A stretch of 64,000 bases of DNA, taken from Terrabacter tumescens. GTDB taxonomy: Bacteria > Actinomycetota > Actinomycetes > Actinomycetales > Dermatophilaceae. Position 1 is the first letter of the stretch; every line of letters starts with the position of its first letter. Shown in pieces: positions 26,267 to 34,792 of the stretch. Under the pieces are notes generated by a model. The model saw only the letters and a program-made list of their open reading frames with translations. It did no database searches and was not told where the DNA came from. The DNA lies in assembly GCF_014646815.1 (NCBI RefSeq), contig NZ_BMNZ01000002.1:248001-312000 (forward strand), in the 5' to 3' direction. The translations under genes were made by a program, and so were the position numbers.

Positions 26267-26800
26267 CTAGAGCCGGTCGAGGGCCTCGAGATATCGGCGC
26301 GTCGTACGGTCCTGCGCGGTGCGACCGAGCGGCCCGCCCAGTCGCGCCAGGAGCGAGGCCGGCCGGGAGAAGCCGGTCACCGTGAACCGGATGACGCCGT
26401 CGGTGTCGCGGTCGAGGACGAAGAGCTCCTCGCCGGACTCCGGGTGCCCGGGGAGAGTGCCGTAGGCGAAGCCCTGGCGGCTCGGCTCGTCGATGACCTC
26501 GACGACACGGCACGGGACCCGCAACGAGAGCGGGCCGAGACCCAGCCGCATGACGACGACGGTGCCCACTCCGGCCTGCGCGTCGGAGGCCTGGATCCGC
26601 AGGCGGGCCTGCTCGTGCATCCGCCAGCCCAACAGGTCACGGGCGGCGCCGTCGAAGTCGCGTCGCCGCAGCCGCGTGGTGATGGCGAAGTGTCGGTAGC
26701 CCGGTGGAGGCCGGTCAGCCGGTGCCTGTCCGCTCGGGTACGTCAGGGGGGCGGCTTCCAGGATGACCGCGGCCTCGTGACCGAGCAGCTGGACTGGCAT
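26267..26800 (-). CDS. DUF1990 family protein
   Basis: A 177-residue protein of the DUF1990 (UPF0548) family. Family features seen are GYRHFAITTRLRRRDFDGAARDLLGWRMH, VGTVVVMRLGLGPLSLRVPCRVV and GFAYGTLPGHPESGEELFV, with the ending RRYLEAL. Members are single-domain proteins of unknown function, possibly ligand-binding beta-barrels. The ATG at 26800 gives the family N-terminus; upstream starts do not. It is convergent with dnaB. Confidence 0.85.
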   Translation of the reverse strand: MPVQLLGHEAAVILEAAPLTYPSGQAPADRPPPGYRHFAITTRLRRRDFDGAARDLLGWRMHEQARLRIQASDAQAGVGTVVVMRLGLGPLSLRVPCRVVEVIDEPSRQGFAYGTLPGHPESGEELFVLDRDTDGVIRFTVTGFSRPASLLARLGGPLGRTAQDRTTRRYLEALDRL

Positions 26801-26915
26801 GGCTCCATGATCTCCGACCCGGGGCGCGGGACGGGCACGCGCCCTGATCGACGACATCCAGAAGTGGCAACGGCTCGCCGCCATCGGACGGCGATCGCGG
26901 ATATGGTCCCCGCGT

Positions 26916-27623
26916 ATGGACATGCTGACAGGGGACGCGATCGCCCAGGCCCGGCTCGCCGACTGGCGCAAGCTGGCCCAGGGACTGCACGCGCGCTACG
27001 TGGTCGCGGACTTCGCCGCCGGCATACGCTTCCTCGCCGCGGTGGGTGAGGCAGGCGACGCGGTCGGGCACCACCCGATGGTGTCCATGGGGCGTGGGTA
27101 CGTCGACCTCGAGCTGGTCAGCGACGACGCCGTCTACCGCGACGACGAGGGCACCGAGCACGTCGTCCAGTGGGTGACCCAGCAGGACGTCGACCTCGCC
27201 CGCCGGATCACCGAGATCGCCGCCGACCACGACCTCACCGCAGACCCGGCGTCCGTCAGCGTCATCGAGCTCGGACTCGACACGGCGAGCTCCGCGACCA
27301 TCGCCCCGGTGTGGGCCGCGCTGCTGACCGGGAGCGCCGAGTCCCAGGGCCACGGGTCACCCAGCGACGAGATCCGCGACGCCACCGGACGCATACCGAA
27401 TCTGTGGTTCGGCGACGCGGACGAGCACGAGAGCCCGCGTCAGCGGTTCCACGTCGAGGTCTACGTGGCGCCCGAGGTCGCCGAGCAGCGAGTCGCCGCA
27501 GCCCTCGCCGCGGGTGGCACCGTCGTCGACGACAGCGAGGCGCCGTCGCTCGTCGTCGTCGCCGACCAGGAGGGCAACCGGGGAGTCGTGTGCGTCGCCG
27601 CCCCTCCGGCAGCGCAGGACTGA
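26916..27623 (+). CDS. Pterin-carbinolamine dehydratase-like domain fused to a VOC domain
   Basis: A 235-residue two-domain protein. Residues 1-110 resemble 4a-hydroxytetrahydrobiopterin dehydratase: VADFAAGIRFLAAVGEAGDAVGHHPMVSM, then VTQQDVDLARRITEIA. Residues 115-232 are a glyoxalase/VOC fold (VIELGLDTA, then RFHVEVYVAPEVAEQRVAAALAAGG). The HHP motif of the dehydratase is kept. Similar fusions occur in actinobacteria; no pterin-dependent hydroxylase is nearby, so the substrate is unknown. No clear ribosome-binding site precedes ATG 26916. Confidence 0.8.
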   Translation: MDMLTGDAIAQARLADWRKLAQGLHARYVVADFAAGIRFLAAVGEAGDAVGHHPMVSMGRGYVDLELVSDDAVYRDDEGTEHVVQWVTQQDVDLARRITEIAADHDLTADPASVSVIELGLDTASSATIAPVWAALLTGSAESQGHGSPSDEIRDATGRIPNLWFGDADEHESPRQRFHVEVYVAPEVAEQRVAAALAAGGTVVDDSEAPSLVVVADQEGNRGVVCVAAPPAAQD

Positions 27624-27647
27624 GCTCCCGGTCGGCGGCCACCGGCC

Positions 27648-28238
27648 TCAGGCCGGCTCGACGACCTTGACCATGACGCAGTTCTTCAGGCCCTTGGGCC
27701 GGTCGTAGGTGAAGCCGAGCCGCTCGTAGAGCCGTCGGGTGCCGTTGTAGAGGAACGACGACGACATCTTCTTGGTCTGGTCGGTCAGGTCGTGCGGGTA
27801 GCTCTCCACCGTCCCGCCGCCGGCCCGGGCGATCAGGTCGAGCGCACCGGTGATCGCCAGCTCCGTCACGCCCTGGCGCCGGTGCCGCTTGTCGACGAAG
27901 ACGCAGGTGATCCGGTAGTCGGGGTCCGCCGTCTTGGTGGCGTCGTACTCCTTGCGGTGGTGCAGGCTCGGCAGCTCGACCGGCGTGCCGTACTCGGCCC
28001 AGGCGATGGCCTCGTCGCCGTCCATCACGAGAGCGGCGTGCGCCTTGCCCTGCTCGACGTAGGACTTCTTCAGCGCCCGGTTGGCCTCCGCGCCCTGGCC
28101 GCGCTCGGGGCCGTCGGGGTGGAACCAGATGCACCAGCAGCCGCCGAAGATGCCGTTGTGCCGCTGCACCAGCGCATCGAACGCGGGCCAGGTCTCGAGG
28201 CTGAGCGGCGCGATGGAGTAGGACGACTCGGTGGCCAT
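27648..28238 (-). CDS. GNAT-family N-acetyltransferase
   Basis: A 196-residue protein with a GNAT fold: the core strand and acetyl-CoA loop are ITCVFVDKRHRRQGVTELAI (about residues 110-129) and the C-terminal part has YNGTRRLYERLGFTYDRPKG. The first 80 residues include a Cys/Trp-rich block GIFGGCWCIWFHPDG found in a subset of uncharacterised actinobacterial acetyltransferases. The substrate is unknown. It is convergent with the pterin-dehydratase/VOC gene, 24 bases away. Confidence 0.85.
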   Translation of the reverse strand: MATESSYSIAPLSLETWPAFDALVQRHNGIFGGCWCIWFHPDGPERGQGAEANRALKKSYVEQGKAHAALVMDGDEAIAWAEYGTPVELPSLHHRKEYDATKTADPDYRITCVFVDKRHRRQGVTELAITGALDLIARAGGGTVESYPHDLTDQTKKMSSSFLYNGTRRLYERLGFTYDRPKGLKNCVMVKVVEPA

Positions 28239-28334
28239 TCCGCACGATAACCCCGCTCGACCCGTGGCGAGTCCCGTAGGCGGTGACCGGTCCCGACCGC
28301 GACGACGGCCGTGACCCCGAGGGCGCGGTGCGTT

Positions 28335-29261
28335 TCAGGCGCCTCCCTGGAAGAAGCCGAGCAGTGCCGGAGCCGGGTGCAGGGCCGTGCTGAGGTTCGC
28401 GGCCGTAATGACGGCGAAGGCGCTCGCCGACAGCAGCGCGACCGCGGCTCCGGCCGAGCGGACCTGTTGTGAGGGTGCCGCCGCTGCGCCCCGCGCGCGC
28501 CGCCACCAGCGCGCGGCCACCACGACGAGGCACACGGTCACGCTCGCTCCCAGCCACACCATGACGACGTGGTATGCCGTGAAGTCCTCCACGAGCCGCG
28601 TCAGTGCGGGCGTTGCCGTCCTTCCCGACGGGTTCTCGAGGCCGTCCTTGATCTCGCGGAGGGTCGTCGCGACCGCGGGGTCGGTCGGGTGGACGTCGAG
28701 CAGACCGAGGGCCGAGGACAGCGGAGCGAGAGCGCCCTGCACGTTGGCGACGACGAGGAGGGCGGCGAGCAGGACGAGGGGTGCCTCGACCAGACCGGCG
28801 ACGGTGAACCAGGCGCGGCGTCGTCCGCTGCGCGCGTTGACGCACTCGCTCCAGATCCGCCTCCCGAGCATGATGCCGAGCACGAGCAGCGGCAGCGCGA
28901 GAGCGGCCTTGACGGCGTGGAACCGCGCCCAGAAGGCAACGGGCGCCGCAGGGCTCGGGTCCGGCTCCGGGCTGGCGCCCTGCCAGAAGTGCACCAGTCC
29001 GTCCGCGACGGCGGCCCCGAGCGTCGACACGTCCGCGTAGCCGCCGCCCGGACCGAGCCCGGCCACGGGGAACGGCAGCACGGCAACAGCGGCGAGCGCG
29101 ACCGCGGTGCCGACCGTGAGTCCTGCCCAGGCGCGGCCGCCCGGGCCGGTGCCGGGCAGGTCGGGACGGGCGAGTCGGTGACTGGGCCGGCGGGTCTGTT
29201 GCGGGGGACGGGCTGCATGTCGGATCTCCGGGACGGTGGTGGCGGGCGTCTGCAGCCGCAA
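28335..29261 (-). CDS. Hypothetical integral membrane protein
   Basis: A protein of about 300 residues with five hydrophobic segments (starting near WAGLTVGTAVALA and ending near LSASAFAVITAANL) and a large extracytoplasmic loop after the third. No family recognised. The start is unsure: no in-frame ATG or GTG precedes the first membrane segment; TTG 29261 is in frame without a ribosome-binding site, while an ATG at 29218 lies in another frame. A frameshift near the 5' end is possible. Confidence 0.5.
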   Translation of the reverse strand: MRLQTPATTVPEIRHAARPPQQTRRPSHRLARPDLPGTGPGGRAWAGLTVGTAVALAAVAVLPFPVAGLGPGGGYADVSTLGAAVADGLVHFWQGASPEPDPSPAAPVAFWARFHAVKAALALPLLVLGIMLGRRIWSECVNARSGRRRAWFTVAGLVEAPLVLLAALLVVANVQGALAPLSSALGLLDVHPTDPAVATTLREIKDGLENPSGRTATPALTRLVEDFTAYHVVMVWLGASVTVCLVVVAARWWRRARGAAAAPSQQVRSAGAAVALLSASAFAVITAANLSTALHPAPALLGFFQGGA

Positions 29262-29445
29262 CGCTAGGCACGCGTCCCGCCGGAGGCGTCTGACCGTGGA
29301 GCGATGTTCCGGGCTCTGTGGTCCGCCCCGGGTCGCAGGTGCGTACGACGACGGGTGGAGGCTCGGCCCGTCCGGTCTCGCCTGCTGCGTGCCCGGCTGC
29401 GTAACCTCGATGGATGCAGTCCGTAGAGGTGGCGGGAGGCCGCGC

Positions 29446-29964
29446 GTGATCCTGCCCGCGACCCCTGACCCGCGCCTCGTGACGATCCGTCGCGGCGGGA
29501 CCCTGACGGACGCCGACCACCACCTGCTCGCCCTCTGGGCGGCGACGTGTGCGGAGCACGTGCTCGCACTCTTCGAGTCCGAGCGCCCCGACGACCCACG
29601 GCCGCGGGACGCCATCGAGCACGCCCGCGCCTGGACGCGCGGCGACGTGGCGATGATGACGGCCCGCGCCGCAGGTGGTCACGCCATGGGTGCGGCCCGC
29701 GACCTGCGCGGCGCACCCCGCTTCGCGGCATACGCAGCAGGGCAGGCCGCGTGCGTCGCGCACGTGGCCGCCCATGACCTCGGGGCGGCGGCCTATGCCA
29801 TCAAGGCCGTTCGTGCCGCCGCGCCCACCCCAGCCGAGGGCGAGGTGGCCGGCCGGCGCGAGTGCCGCTGGCAGCGCGACCAGCTGCCGTCCGCGGTCCG
29901 TGAGCTCGTCCTCGACGACCAGCGGGCGCGCAACGACATCTGCTGGTCGGTCTTCGACGACTGA
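29446..29964 (+). CDS. Putative immunity protein, Imm5-like
   Basis: A 172-residue helical protein with the pattern of the Imm5 family: LLALWAATCAEHVLALFESERPDDPRPRDAIE, ARAWTRGD, and a run of Ala-rich helices (FAAYAAGQAACVAHVAAHDLGAAAYAIKA). Imm5 proteins are predicted antidotes in polymorphic toxin loci, but many actinobacterial members are solitary. No toxin or secretion gene is adjacent. The GTG at 29446 follows GGGAGG with six bases spacing; an ATG at 29410 is the alternative. Confidence 0.7.
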   Translation: MILPATPDPRLVTIRRGGTLTDADHHLLALWAATCAEHVLALFESERPDDPRPRDAIEHARAWTRGDVAMMTARAAGGHAMGAARDLRGAPRFAAYAAGQAACVAHVAAHDLGAAAYAIKAVRAAAPTPAEGEVAGRRECRWQRDQLPSAVRELVLDDQRARNDICWSVFDD

Positions 29965-30001
29965 GAGCAGTCGCCCTGCGCATCCCCGGGCGACGCGCCG
30001 C

Positions 30002-30451
30002 TCAGGACCCGTCGATGCGCTCGGCGAGCGACACGATGATGCCCTCGGGGCCGCGGACGTAGGCCATGCGCCAGACGCCTTCGTACTCACCCACACCGCC
30101 GACGAGTCCGAAGCCGTCGGCAGCGAGACGCTCGACGGTGGACCGCAGGTCGTCGACCTCGAAGGCGACGTTGCGCAGGCCCAGCTCGTTGGCCATCGCG
30201 GCCGGCGAGCCCGGCTCGTGGTCGGGTCGGACGAAGCTCGACAGCTCGAGGCACGTGTCGCCGCCCGGCGGGCGCAGCATGACGATCTCGGTGCGGGCGC
30301 CCGGGATCCCGATGACGGTGTCGAGGAAGTCGCCCTCGACCGTCATGCGGGGACCGGTCGGCTCCAGCCCGAGCCCGACGAAGAAGGCCGTCACCGCGTC
30401 GAGGTCGGCGACGGTGATGCCGACGTGGTCGAAGCGACGCACCGTGGTCAT
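30002..30451 (-). CDS. VOC-family (glyoxalase-like) protein
   Basis: A 149-residue single-domain vicinal-oxygen-chelate protein. The metal-site strands are RRFDHVGITVADLDAVTAFFVGLGL and LRNVAFEVDDLRSTVERLAADGF, and the end is YVRGPEGIIVSLAERI, with the final metal-binding Glu position present. It could be a lyase or dioxygenase-like enzyme; the substrate is unknown. It lies ten bases after the MerR-type gene on the same strand and may be co-transcribed with it. Confidence 0.85.
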   Translation of the reverse strand: MTTVRRFDHVGITVADLDAVTAFFVGLGLEPTGPRMTVEGDFLDTVIGIPGARTEIVMLRPPGGDTCLELSSFVRPDHEPGSPAAMANELGLRNVAFEVDDLRSTVERLAADGFGLVGGVGEYEGVWRMAYVRGPEGIIVSLAERIDGS

Positions 30452-30461
30452 GGGCCCATCC

Positions 30462-31232
30462 TCACACCGCGGCCGTGCGACGGATGTCGGTCCACCCGGT
30501 CCAGCCGCGCTCCTCGAGCAGCTCGAGCAGGCGACCGGCGCACGCGAAGGACTCGAGGAACGCCGCGTCGAGCAGCTCGACGAGCTCGGCGCTGACAGGG
30601 TGCTCGTCCTCGATACCCTCGCCGTGGGCTGCGGCGGCCTCGATGAAGGCGGCCACCCGGTCGGCCAGCACCGGCAGCCGCGGGTCGTCGGGACCGCAGT
30701 CGACGAGGTCGCCGATGTCGAGGTAGAGACGCCGCAGCGGCTCGTCGTCGATCTGGGTCTGCTTGATCGCCATGAGGGCGGCGACCGCGTCGGGCATCTG
30801 CGCGGAGATGAGGATCCAGCTGTCGCGCTCGACCTCGATGAGCCGCTCGGGGAAGCCGAGCTCGCGCATGCGGTCGACGTAGGCCACGACCTCGGGCGGC
30901 AGCGCCAGGCTTTCACCAGCGGCGAGCTGGGCGATCCGCTCCCGGTGCCGCTGCAGGTCTCGGATCTCCGCGCGCAGTCGACGGTCGATCTGCTCGACCG
31001 CCGCCGCGAACTCCTCGTCACCGGCCGCCAGCAGCTCCTGGACCCGCGAGAGCGGCACGCCCGCGTCGGCGAGGACGCGGATCCGCACGAGCTGCACGAC
31101 CGCGGCCGCGTCGTAGCGCCGGTAGCCGGAGTGGTCGCGCTCGGGCTCGGGCAGCAGCCCTTTGGCGTGGTAATGCCGCACCGCACGCACGGTCACGCCT
31201 GCGTATGCCGCGAGCTGGCTGATGGTCAGCAT
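30462..31232 (-). CDS. MerR-family regulator
   Basis: A 256-residue regulator with the MerR DNA-binding domain at the start (TISQLAAYAGVTVRAVRHYHAKGLLPEPERD, then GYRRYD), a coiled coil at about residues 80-105 and a helical effector domain of 140 residues. It lies 74 bases downstream of the ABC exporter permease on the same strand. A MerR-type operator in front of that exporter (32933-32953) makes control of the exporter, and itself, likely. The ligand is unknown. Confidence 0.9.
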   Translation of the reverse strand: MLTISQLAAYAGVTVRAVRHYHAKGLLPEPERDHSGYRRYDAAAVVQLVRIRVLADAGVPLSRVQELLAAGDEEFAAAVEQIDRRLRAEIRDLQRHRERIAQLAAGESLALPPEVVAYVDRMRELGFPERLIEVERDSWILISAQMPDAVAALMAIKQTQIDDEPLRRLYLDIGDLVDCGPDDPRLPVLADRVAAFIEAAAAHGEGIEDEHPVSAELVELLDAAFLESFACAGRLLELLEERGWTGWTDIRRTAAV

Positions 31233-31305
31233 GTGCCCATTCTCCTGTGGTGACGGTGTTCCCGCGCCTCGTCAGCGCCTCGTCAGTGCCGCGTCGAAGG
31301 CTCGG

Positions 31306-32106
31306 TCAGCCGAGCTTGCGGCGGTAGGTGCGCATCGCGAGGGCGTAGGCGAGCACGAGCAGGCCGACGCACCAGGCGAGGGCGACCCAGACGCCGGTGC
31401 CGAGCGGCTGGCCGGCGAAGAGGTTGCGGATGGTGTCGACGATGGAGGTGACCGGCTGGTGCTCGGCGAACCACCGCACCGGTCCCGGCATGCCCTCGGT
31501 CGGCACGAACGCCGAGCTGATGAAGGGCAGGAAGATGAGCGGGTAGGAGAAGCCGCTGACGCCGTCGACCGACGTGGCCGTGAGGCCCGGGATGACGGCG
31601 AGCCAGGTCAGGGCCAGCGTGAAGAGCACGAGGATCCCGAGGACCGCCAGCCATGCGAGCACCCCTGCGCCCGAACGGAATCCCATCGCCAGGGCGACGA
31701 GCACCACGAGGGCGAGCGAGACGAGGTTGGCGACGAGCGAGGTGATCACGTGCCCCCACAGCACGGCGGACCGCGCGATGGGCATGGACTGGAACCGCTC
31801 GAAGATGCCGCTCGAGACGTCGGTGAACAGCCGGAACGCGGTGTAGGCGATGCCCGAGGCGACGGTGATGAGCAGGATGCCGGGCAGCAGGTAGTCGACG
31901 TAGCTGTCGCCGCCGACGCGGATCGCGCTGCCGAAGACGTAGACGAAGAGCAGCAGCATGGCGATCGGGGTGATGGCGGTCGTGATGATCGTGTCGGGGC
32001 TGCGCAGGATGTGGCGCAGGGAGCGCTTGAGCAGGACCGTCGTGTCGCCGGCGACGTGCCCGGCGTGCCCTACGTGCCCGGCGTGTTCGAGGCGGGTGGT
32101 GGTCAT
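31306..32106 (-). CDS. ABC-2 type exporter permease, DrrB-like
   Basis: A 266-residue membrane protein with six hydrophobic segments and the ABC-2 signature around the fifth (FLPFISSAFVPTEGMPGPVRWFAEHQPVTSIVDTIR). This is the DrrB/daunorubicin-resistance subgroup, which exports drugs or lipids with a separate ATPase. The N-terminus has a short HAGHVGHAGHV repeat. Its ATG overlaps the stop of the ATPase gene (ATGA). Confidence 0.9.
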   Translation of the reverse strand: MTTTRLEHAGHVGHAGHVAGDTTVLLKRSLRHILRSPDTIITTAITPIAMLLLFVYVFGSAIRVGGDSYVDYLLPGILLITVASGIAYTAFRLFTDVSSGIFERFQSMPIARSAVLWGHVITSLVANLVSLALVVLVALAMGFRSGAGVLAWLAVLGILVLFTLALTWLAVIPGLTATSVDGVSGFSYPLIFLPFISSAFVPTEGMPGPVRWFAEHQPVTSIVDTIRNLFAGQPLGTGVWVALAWCVGLLVLAYALAMRTYRRKLG

Positions 32107-32918
32107 CGCGGCTCTCCCTGGGTGACGGCGTGCTCGGCGTTGCGGGCGGCAGTGTGGCCGGCGTCGTCGTGGCCGACGATCGCGAGGAAGACCTCCTCGA
32201 GCGTCGGCTGCTTCTCGACGTACTCGACGACGGTCGGGGGGAAGAGCTGCCGGAGCTCGGCGAGGGTGCCCTCGGCGATGATCCGGCCCTCGTGGAGGAT
32301 GGCGATCCGGTCGGCGAGCTGCTCGGCCTCCTCGAGGTACTGCGTCGTGAGCAGCACCGTGGTGCCGTGGCCGGCGAGCTCGCGCACGGTCTGCCACACC
32401 TCGTTGCGGGACTGCGGGTCGAGGCCCGTCGTCGGCTCGTCGAGGAAGAGCACGGGCGGGTCGCCGATGAGGCTCATGGCGATGTCGAGGCGCCGGCGCA
32501 TGCCGCCGGAGTAGGTGGCGGTCCGGCGCCCGGCCGCGTCGCTGAGCGCGAACCGCTCGAGGAGCTCGTCGGCGATGCGCTGGGGGTGCTCGAGCCGTCG
32601 CAGCTGCGCGACGAGCACGAGGTTCTCCCGCCCCGTGAGGATCTCGTCGACGGCGGCGAACTGCCCGGTGAGGCTGATCGACTCGCGCACCCGGGCCGCT
32701 TCGGCGGCGACGTCGAAGCCATCGACGGTGGCGGACCCGCCGTCGGCCCGGAGCAGCGTCGAGAGGATGCGGACGACGGTCGTCTTGCCGGCGCCGTTGG
32801 AGCCGAGCAGGGCGAGGACGGTGCCGCGGGGGACGGCCAGGTCGACCCCCCGGAGCACCACCTGGTCGCCGTAGGACTTGGTGAGTCCGGCGATCTCGAT
32901 GGCGTGTGAAGTGGTCAT
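32103..32918 (-). CDS. ABC exporter ATPase, DrrA-like
   Basis: A 271-residue ATPase with Walker A GSNGAGKTT, Q-loop SLTGQFAAVDE, signature YSGGMRRRLD, Walker B VLFLDEPTTGLD and the C-terminal DrrA-type extension ending in PTLEEVFLAIVG. It powers the permease encoded next. ATG 32918 is preferred over 32933 because it gives the usual start and fits the promoter, which would place the transcript start a few bases upstream. Confidence 0.92.
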   Translation of the reverse strand: MTTSHAIEIAGLTKSYGDQVVLRGVDLAVPRGTVLALLGSNGAGKTTVVRILSTLLRADGGSATVDGFDVAAEAARVRESISLTGQFAAVDEILTGRENLVLVAQLRRLEHPQRIADELLERFALSDAAGRRTATYSGGMRRRLDIAMSLIGDPPVLFLDEPTTGLDPQSRNEVWQTVRELAGHGTTVLLTTQYLEEAEQLADRIAILHEGRIIAEGTLAELRQLFPPTVVEYVEKQPTLEEVFLAIVGHDDAGHTAARNAEHAVTQGEPR

Positions 32919-32932
32919 GGACCAAGGCTGCA

Positions 32933-32953
32933 ACCCTGACCCAGCGTCAAGGT
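32933..32953 (-). promoter_or_regulatory. MerR-type operator of the DrrAB-like exporter
   Basis: On the minus strand, ACCTTGAC and GTCAGGGT form an inverted repeat (one mismatch) around five bases. The -35 TTGACC overlaps its upstream arm at 32951-32956. The arrangement, a dyad filling a long spacer just before the start codon, is typical of MerR-activated promoters. The MerR gene at 30462-31232 is the obvious candidate regulator. Confidence 0.65.
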
Positions 32954-32997
32954 CAAGCCTTCGTCGTGACCGTCTTTCCCACCGCGCTCCGGGACGG

Positions 32998-33894
32998 TCA
33001 GCGGGCCTCGTCGAGGATGCGTTGCCGGACCGCGCGCACGGCCGCGGCGGTGGACGCGGACACCCGCTCGGGGTCGGTGAGCCAGTCCACGAGCGAGCTG
33101 TCGTCGCGCGTCACCCCGGCCCGCTCGTCGGCGATGGCGGCCGCGAGCAGGGCGCCGGTGTGCGGCACCGGGAGCGCGTCGCCGAGGGCGGCGTCGGCCC
33201 AGAGGTCGGCCGAGCGCATGAGGTCGTCGTCGACGTGCTGCCGCCGCGTCCCGGCGAGGGCCGCCGCGCCCACCGGGAGGGAGCCCACGGCGTGCTCGCC
33301 CGCCACCGACTGCACCTCCGACACGAGGGCGTCGAGGTGGATCTCGAGCAGCCAGGTCGGCATGCCGCGGGCGGCGAGCACGCGGGAGAGCCACTCCACC
33401 TGCTGGATGGCGCGCTCCGCGGACAGGCCGGCGAGGGAGAGCAGCCACGCCGAGTCCGTCGTGGCGAAGCGCGAGCCCCGCGCTCCGTAGCGGGCGCCGT
33501 AGTAGGGCATCGCGTTGATCGACCCCTGGGCGGCGCGCACCGCCGCACGAAGCAGGGTCGCATCGGTCGTGATCTCGTAGCCGCCCGAGGCCGGGTTGAC
33601 CACGCCGGCGTCGACGGCCTGACCGGTCGCGCGACGGATGAGCCCCGCCGCCACGTGGCTGCGTCCCTCGGCGAGGAGCTCGGCCACCTGCGCCTCGTCG
33701 GACCCCGGGACCGGCCGGCCGAGGAGCGCGTCGCGCAGGACGTGCGCGTCGGTCGATCCCGTTGCCACGACGAGGCGTTCGACGGCCACGACGGCGGCGA
33801 CGACGGCCGGGTCCGTGAGCGCGCCCGTCGTGGCCCGGTCGGTCTGGGCGAGGAGGAGCTCGTGCACGTCGTCGGTGTGCTCAGGCGGGGTCAT
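32998..33894 (-). CDS. Hypothetical protein, unrecognised
   Basis: A 298-residue soluble, mostly helical, Ala-rich protein. It has no signal peptide or membrane segment. The most distinctive part is INAMPYYGARYGARGSRFAT and the following WLLSLAGLSAERAIQQVEWL, followed by GMPTWLLEIHLDALV. I do not recognise the family; length and codon pattern indicate a real gene. It stands alone, divergent from the DUF4396 gene, so the 33895-34069 interval may drive both. Confidence 0.7.
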   Translation of the reverse strand: MTPPEHTDDVHELLLAQTDRATTGALTDPAVVAAVVAVERLVVATGSTDAHVLRDALLGRPVPGSDEAQVAELLAEGRSHVAAGLIRRATGQAVDAGVVNPASGGYEITTDATLLRAAVRAAQGSINAMPYYGARYGARGSRFATTDSAWLLSLAGLSAERAIQQVEWLSRVLAARGMPTWLLEIHLDALVSEVQSVAGEHAVGSLPVGAAALAGTRRQHVDDDLMRSADLWADAALGDALPVPHTGALLAAAIADERAGVTRDDSSLVDWLTDPERVSASTAAAVRAVRQRILDEAR

Positions 33895-33987
33895 GCGCGC
33901 ATTCTTGCGTGAGCGGGACGTCCCGATCCAGCGTGTCGCCCACTGCGGGGAATAGCGCGGGGGCTCCCCTCGTTGTCCGACCGTAAA

Positions 33988-34008
33988 GCATACCCATAGG
34001 GGGTATGC
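33988..34008. promoter_or_regulatory. CsoR/RcnR-like operator
   Basis: GCATACCC and its complement GGGTATGC flank five bases (ATAGG) upstream of the DUF4396 gene. The ATACCC...GGGTAT form resembles operators of the CsoR/RcnR/FrmR metal and aldehyde sensors. No such regulator gene is in the window. Confidence 0.6.
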
Positions 34009-34069
34009 AGCATGCTGACCACAGCGGGCCGGGAACGTCCCCGCCCCCGACGACGGAGAGGCCGAGACC

Positions 34070-34750
34070 ATGACCGACGCAGCCCACGCCCAGGCCGCCG
34101 AACAGGCGACCGCCCACCAGCACGACCAGCACGACCAGCACGACCAGCACGACCAGCACGACCAGCACAGCTCGCACGCGGGCCACGGTGGTGGCCTCGC
34201 GTCGATGGCGGCCAGCGCCACCCTGCACTGTCTCACCGGCTGCGCCATCGGTGAGATCCTCGGCCTGCTCATCGGCACCGCCGCCGGACTCGGCAACGGC
34301 GCGACGATCGCGCTGTCGATCGGGCTCGCCTTCCTCTTCGGCTACACCCTCTCGAGCCTGCCCCTGCTGCGCGGTGGCCTGGCCCTCGGCACGGCGCTCC
34401 GGCTCGTCCTGGCAGCCGACACCGTCTCGATCCTCACGATGGAGGTCGTCGACAACCTCGTCATGGCCGTCATCCCCGGCGCGATGAACGCAGGTCTCGT
34501 CAACACGGTCTTCTGGGTCGGCATGGCGATCTCGCTCGTCGCCGCCTTCGCCGCCGCCTACCCCGTCAACCGCTACCTGCTCTCCCGCGGCAAGGGGCAC
34601 GCCCTGACGCACGAGCACCACGGCGGGAGCGGGCCGGTCACCGGCGCGCGCCGGTTCATCCCGGTGCTGCCCACCGGTGCGCTCGCGGCCGCGATCGCCA
34701 CCTTCATGCTCGGTGGGTTCGTCGTGGCCCTCGCGGACAGCCTGACGTGA
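34070..34750 (+). CDS. His-rich DUF4396 membrane protein
   Basis: A 226-residue protein. Residues 10-40 contain five tandem HDQ units (HQHDQHDQHDQ...) encoded by a 9-base repeat at 34121-34165, then HSSHAGHGG. The rest is a DUF4396 domain with about five membrane segments, starting ATLHCLTGCAIGEILGL with a Cys pair. His-rich leaders are usual in metal transporters and chaperones, and a CsoR-like operator lies upstream, so copper or another soft metal is a reasonable guess; no transport function is proven. GAGAGG precedes the ATG. A strong hairpin follows the stop. Confidence 0.85.
   Translation: MTDAAHAQAAEQATAHQHDQHDQHDQHDQHDQHSSHAGHGGGLASMAASATLHCLTGCAIGEILGLLIGTAAGLGNGATIALSIGLAFLFGYTLSSLPLLRGGLALGTALRLVLAADTVSILTMEVVDNLVMAVIPGAMNAGLVNTVFWVGMAISLVAAFAAAYPVNRYLLSRGKGHALTHEHHGGSGPVTGARRFIPVLPTGALAAAIATFMLGGFVVALADSLT
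34121..34165 (+). repeat. Five tandem CACGACCAG units coding for HDQ
   Basis: Five exact copies of the 9-base unit CACGACCAG lie inside the DUF4396 gene and encode His-Asp-Gln repeats. Exact identity at DNA level suggests recent expansion by slippage, so copy number may vary between strains. Confidence 0.9.
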
Positions 34751-34760
34751 CGCGCCTCTC

Positions 34761-34790
34761 GCGGGGGACCGACGGCGATCGGTCCCCCGC
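34761..34790 (+). terminator. Terminator hairpin after the DUF4396 gene
   Basis: Perfect 10-bp arms GCGGGGGACC and complement with a 10-base loop, 10 bases after the stop codon. Confidence 0.8.
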
Positions 34791-34792
34791 TA

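Noticed and set aside
29446..29964. Toxin-immunity locus
   Set aside because: No toxin, RHS, WXG or secretion-related gene is adjacent, so only the immunity-like protein is reported.
34121..34165. Non-coding tandem repeat
   Set aside because: The 9-base units lie in frame inside a well-supported gene and code for HDQ, so they are treated as coding repeat.
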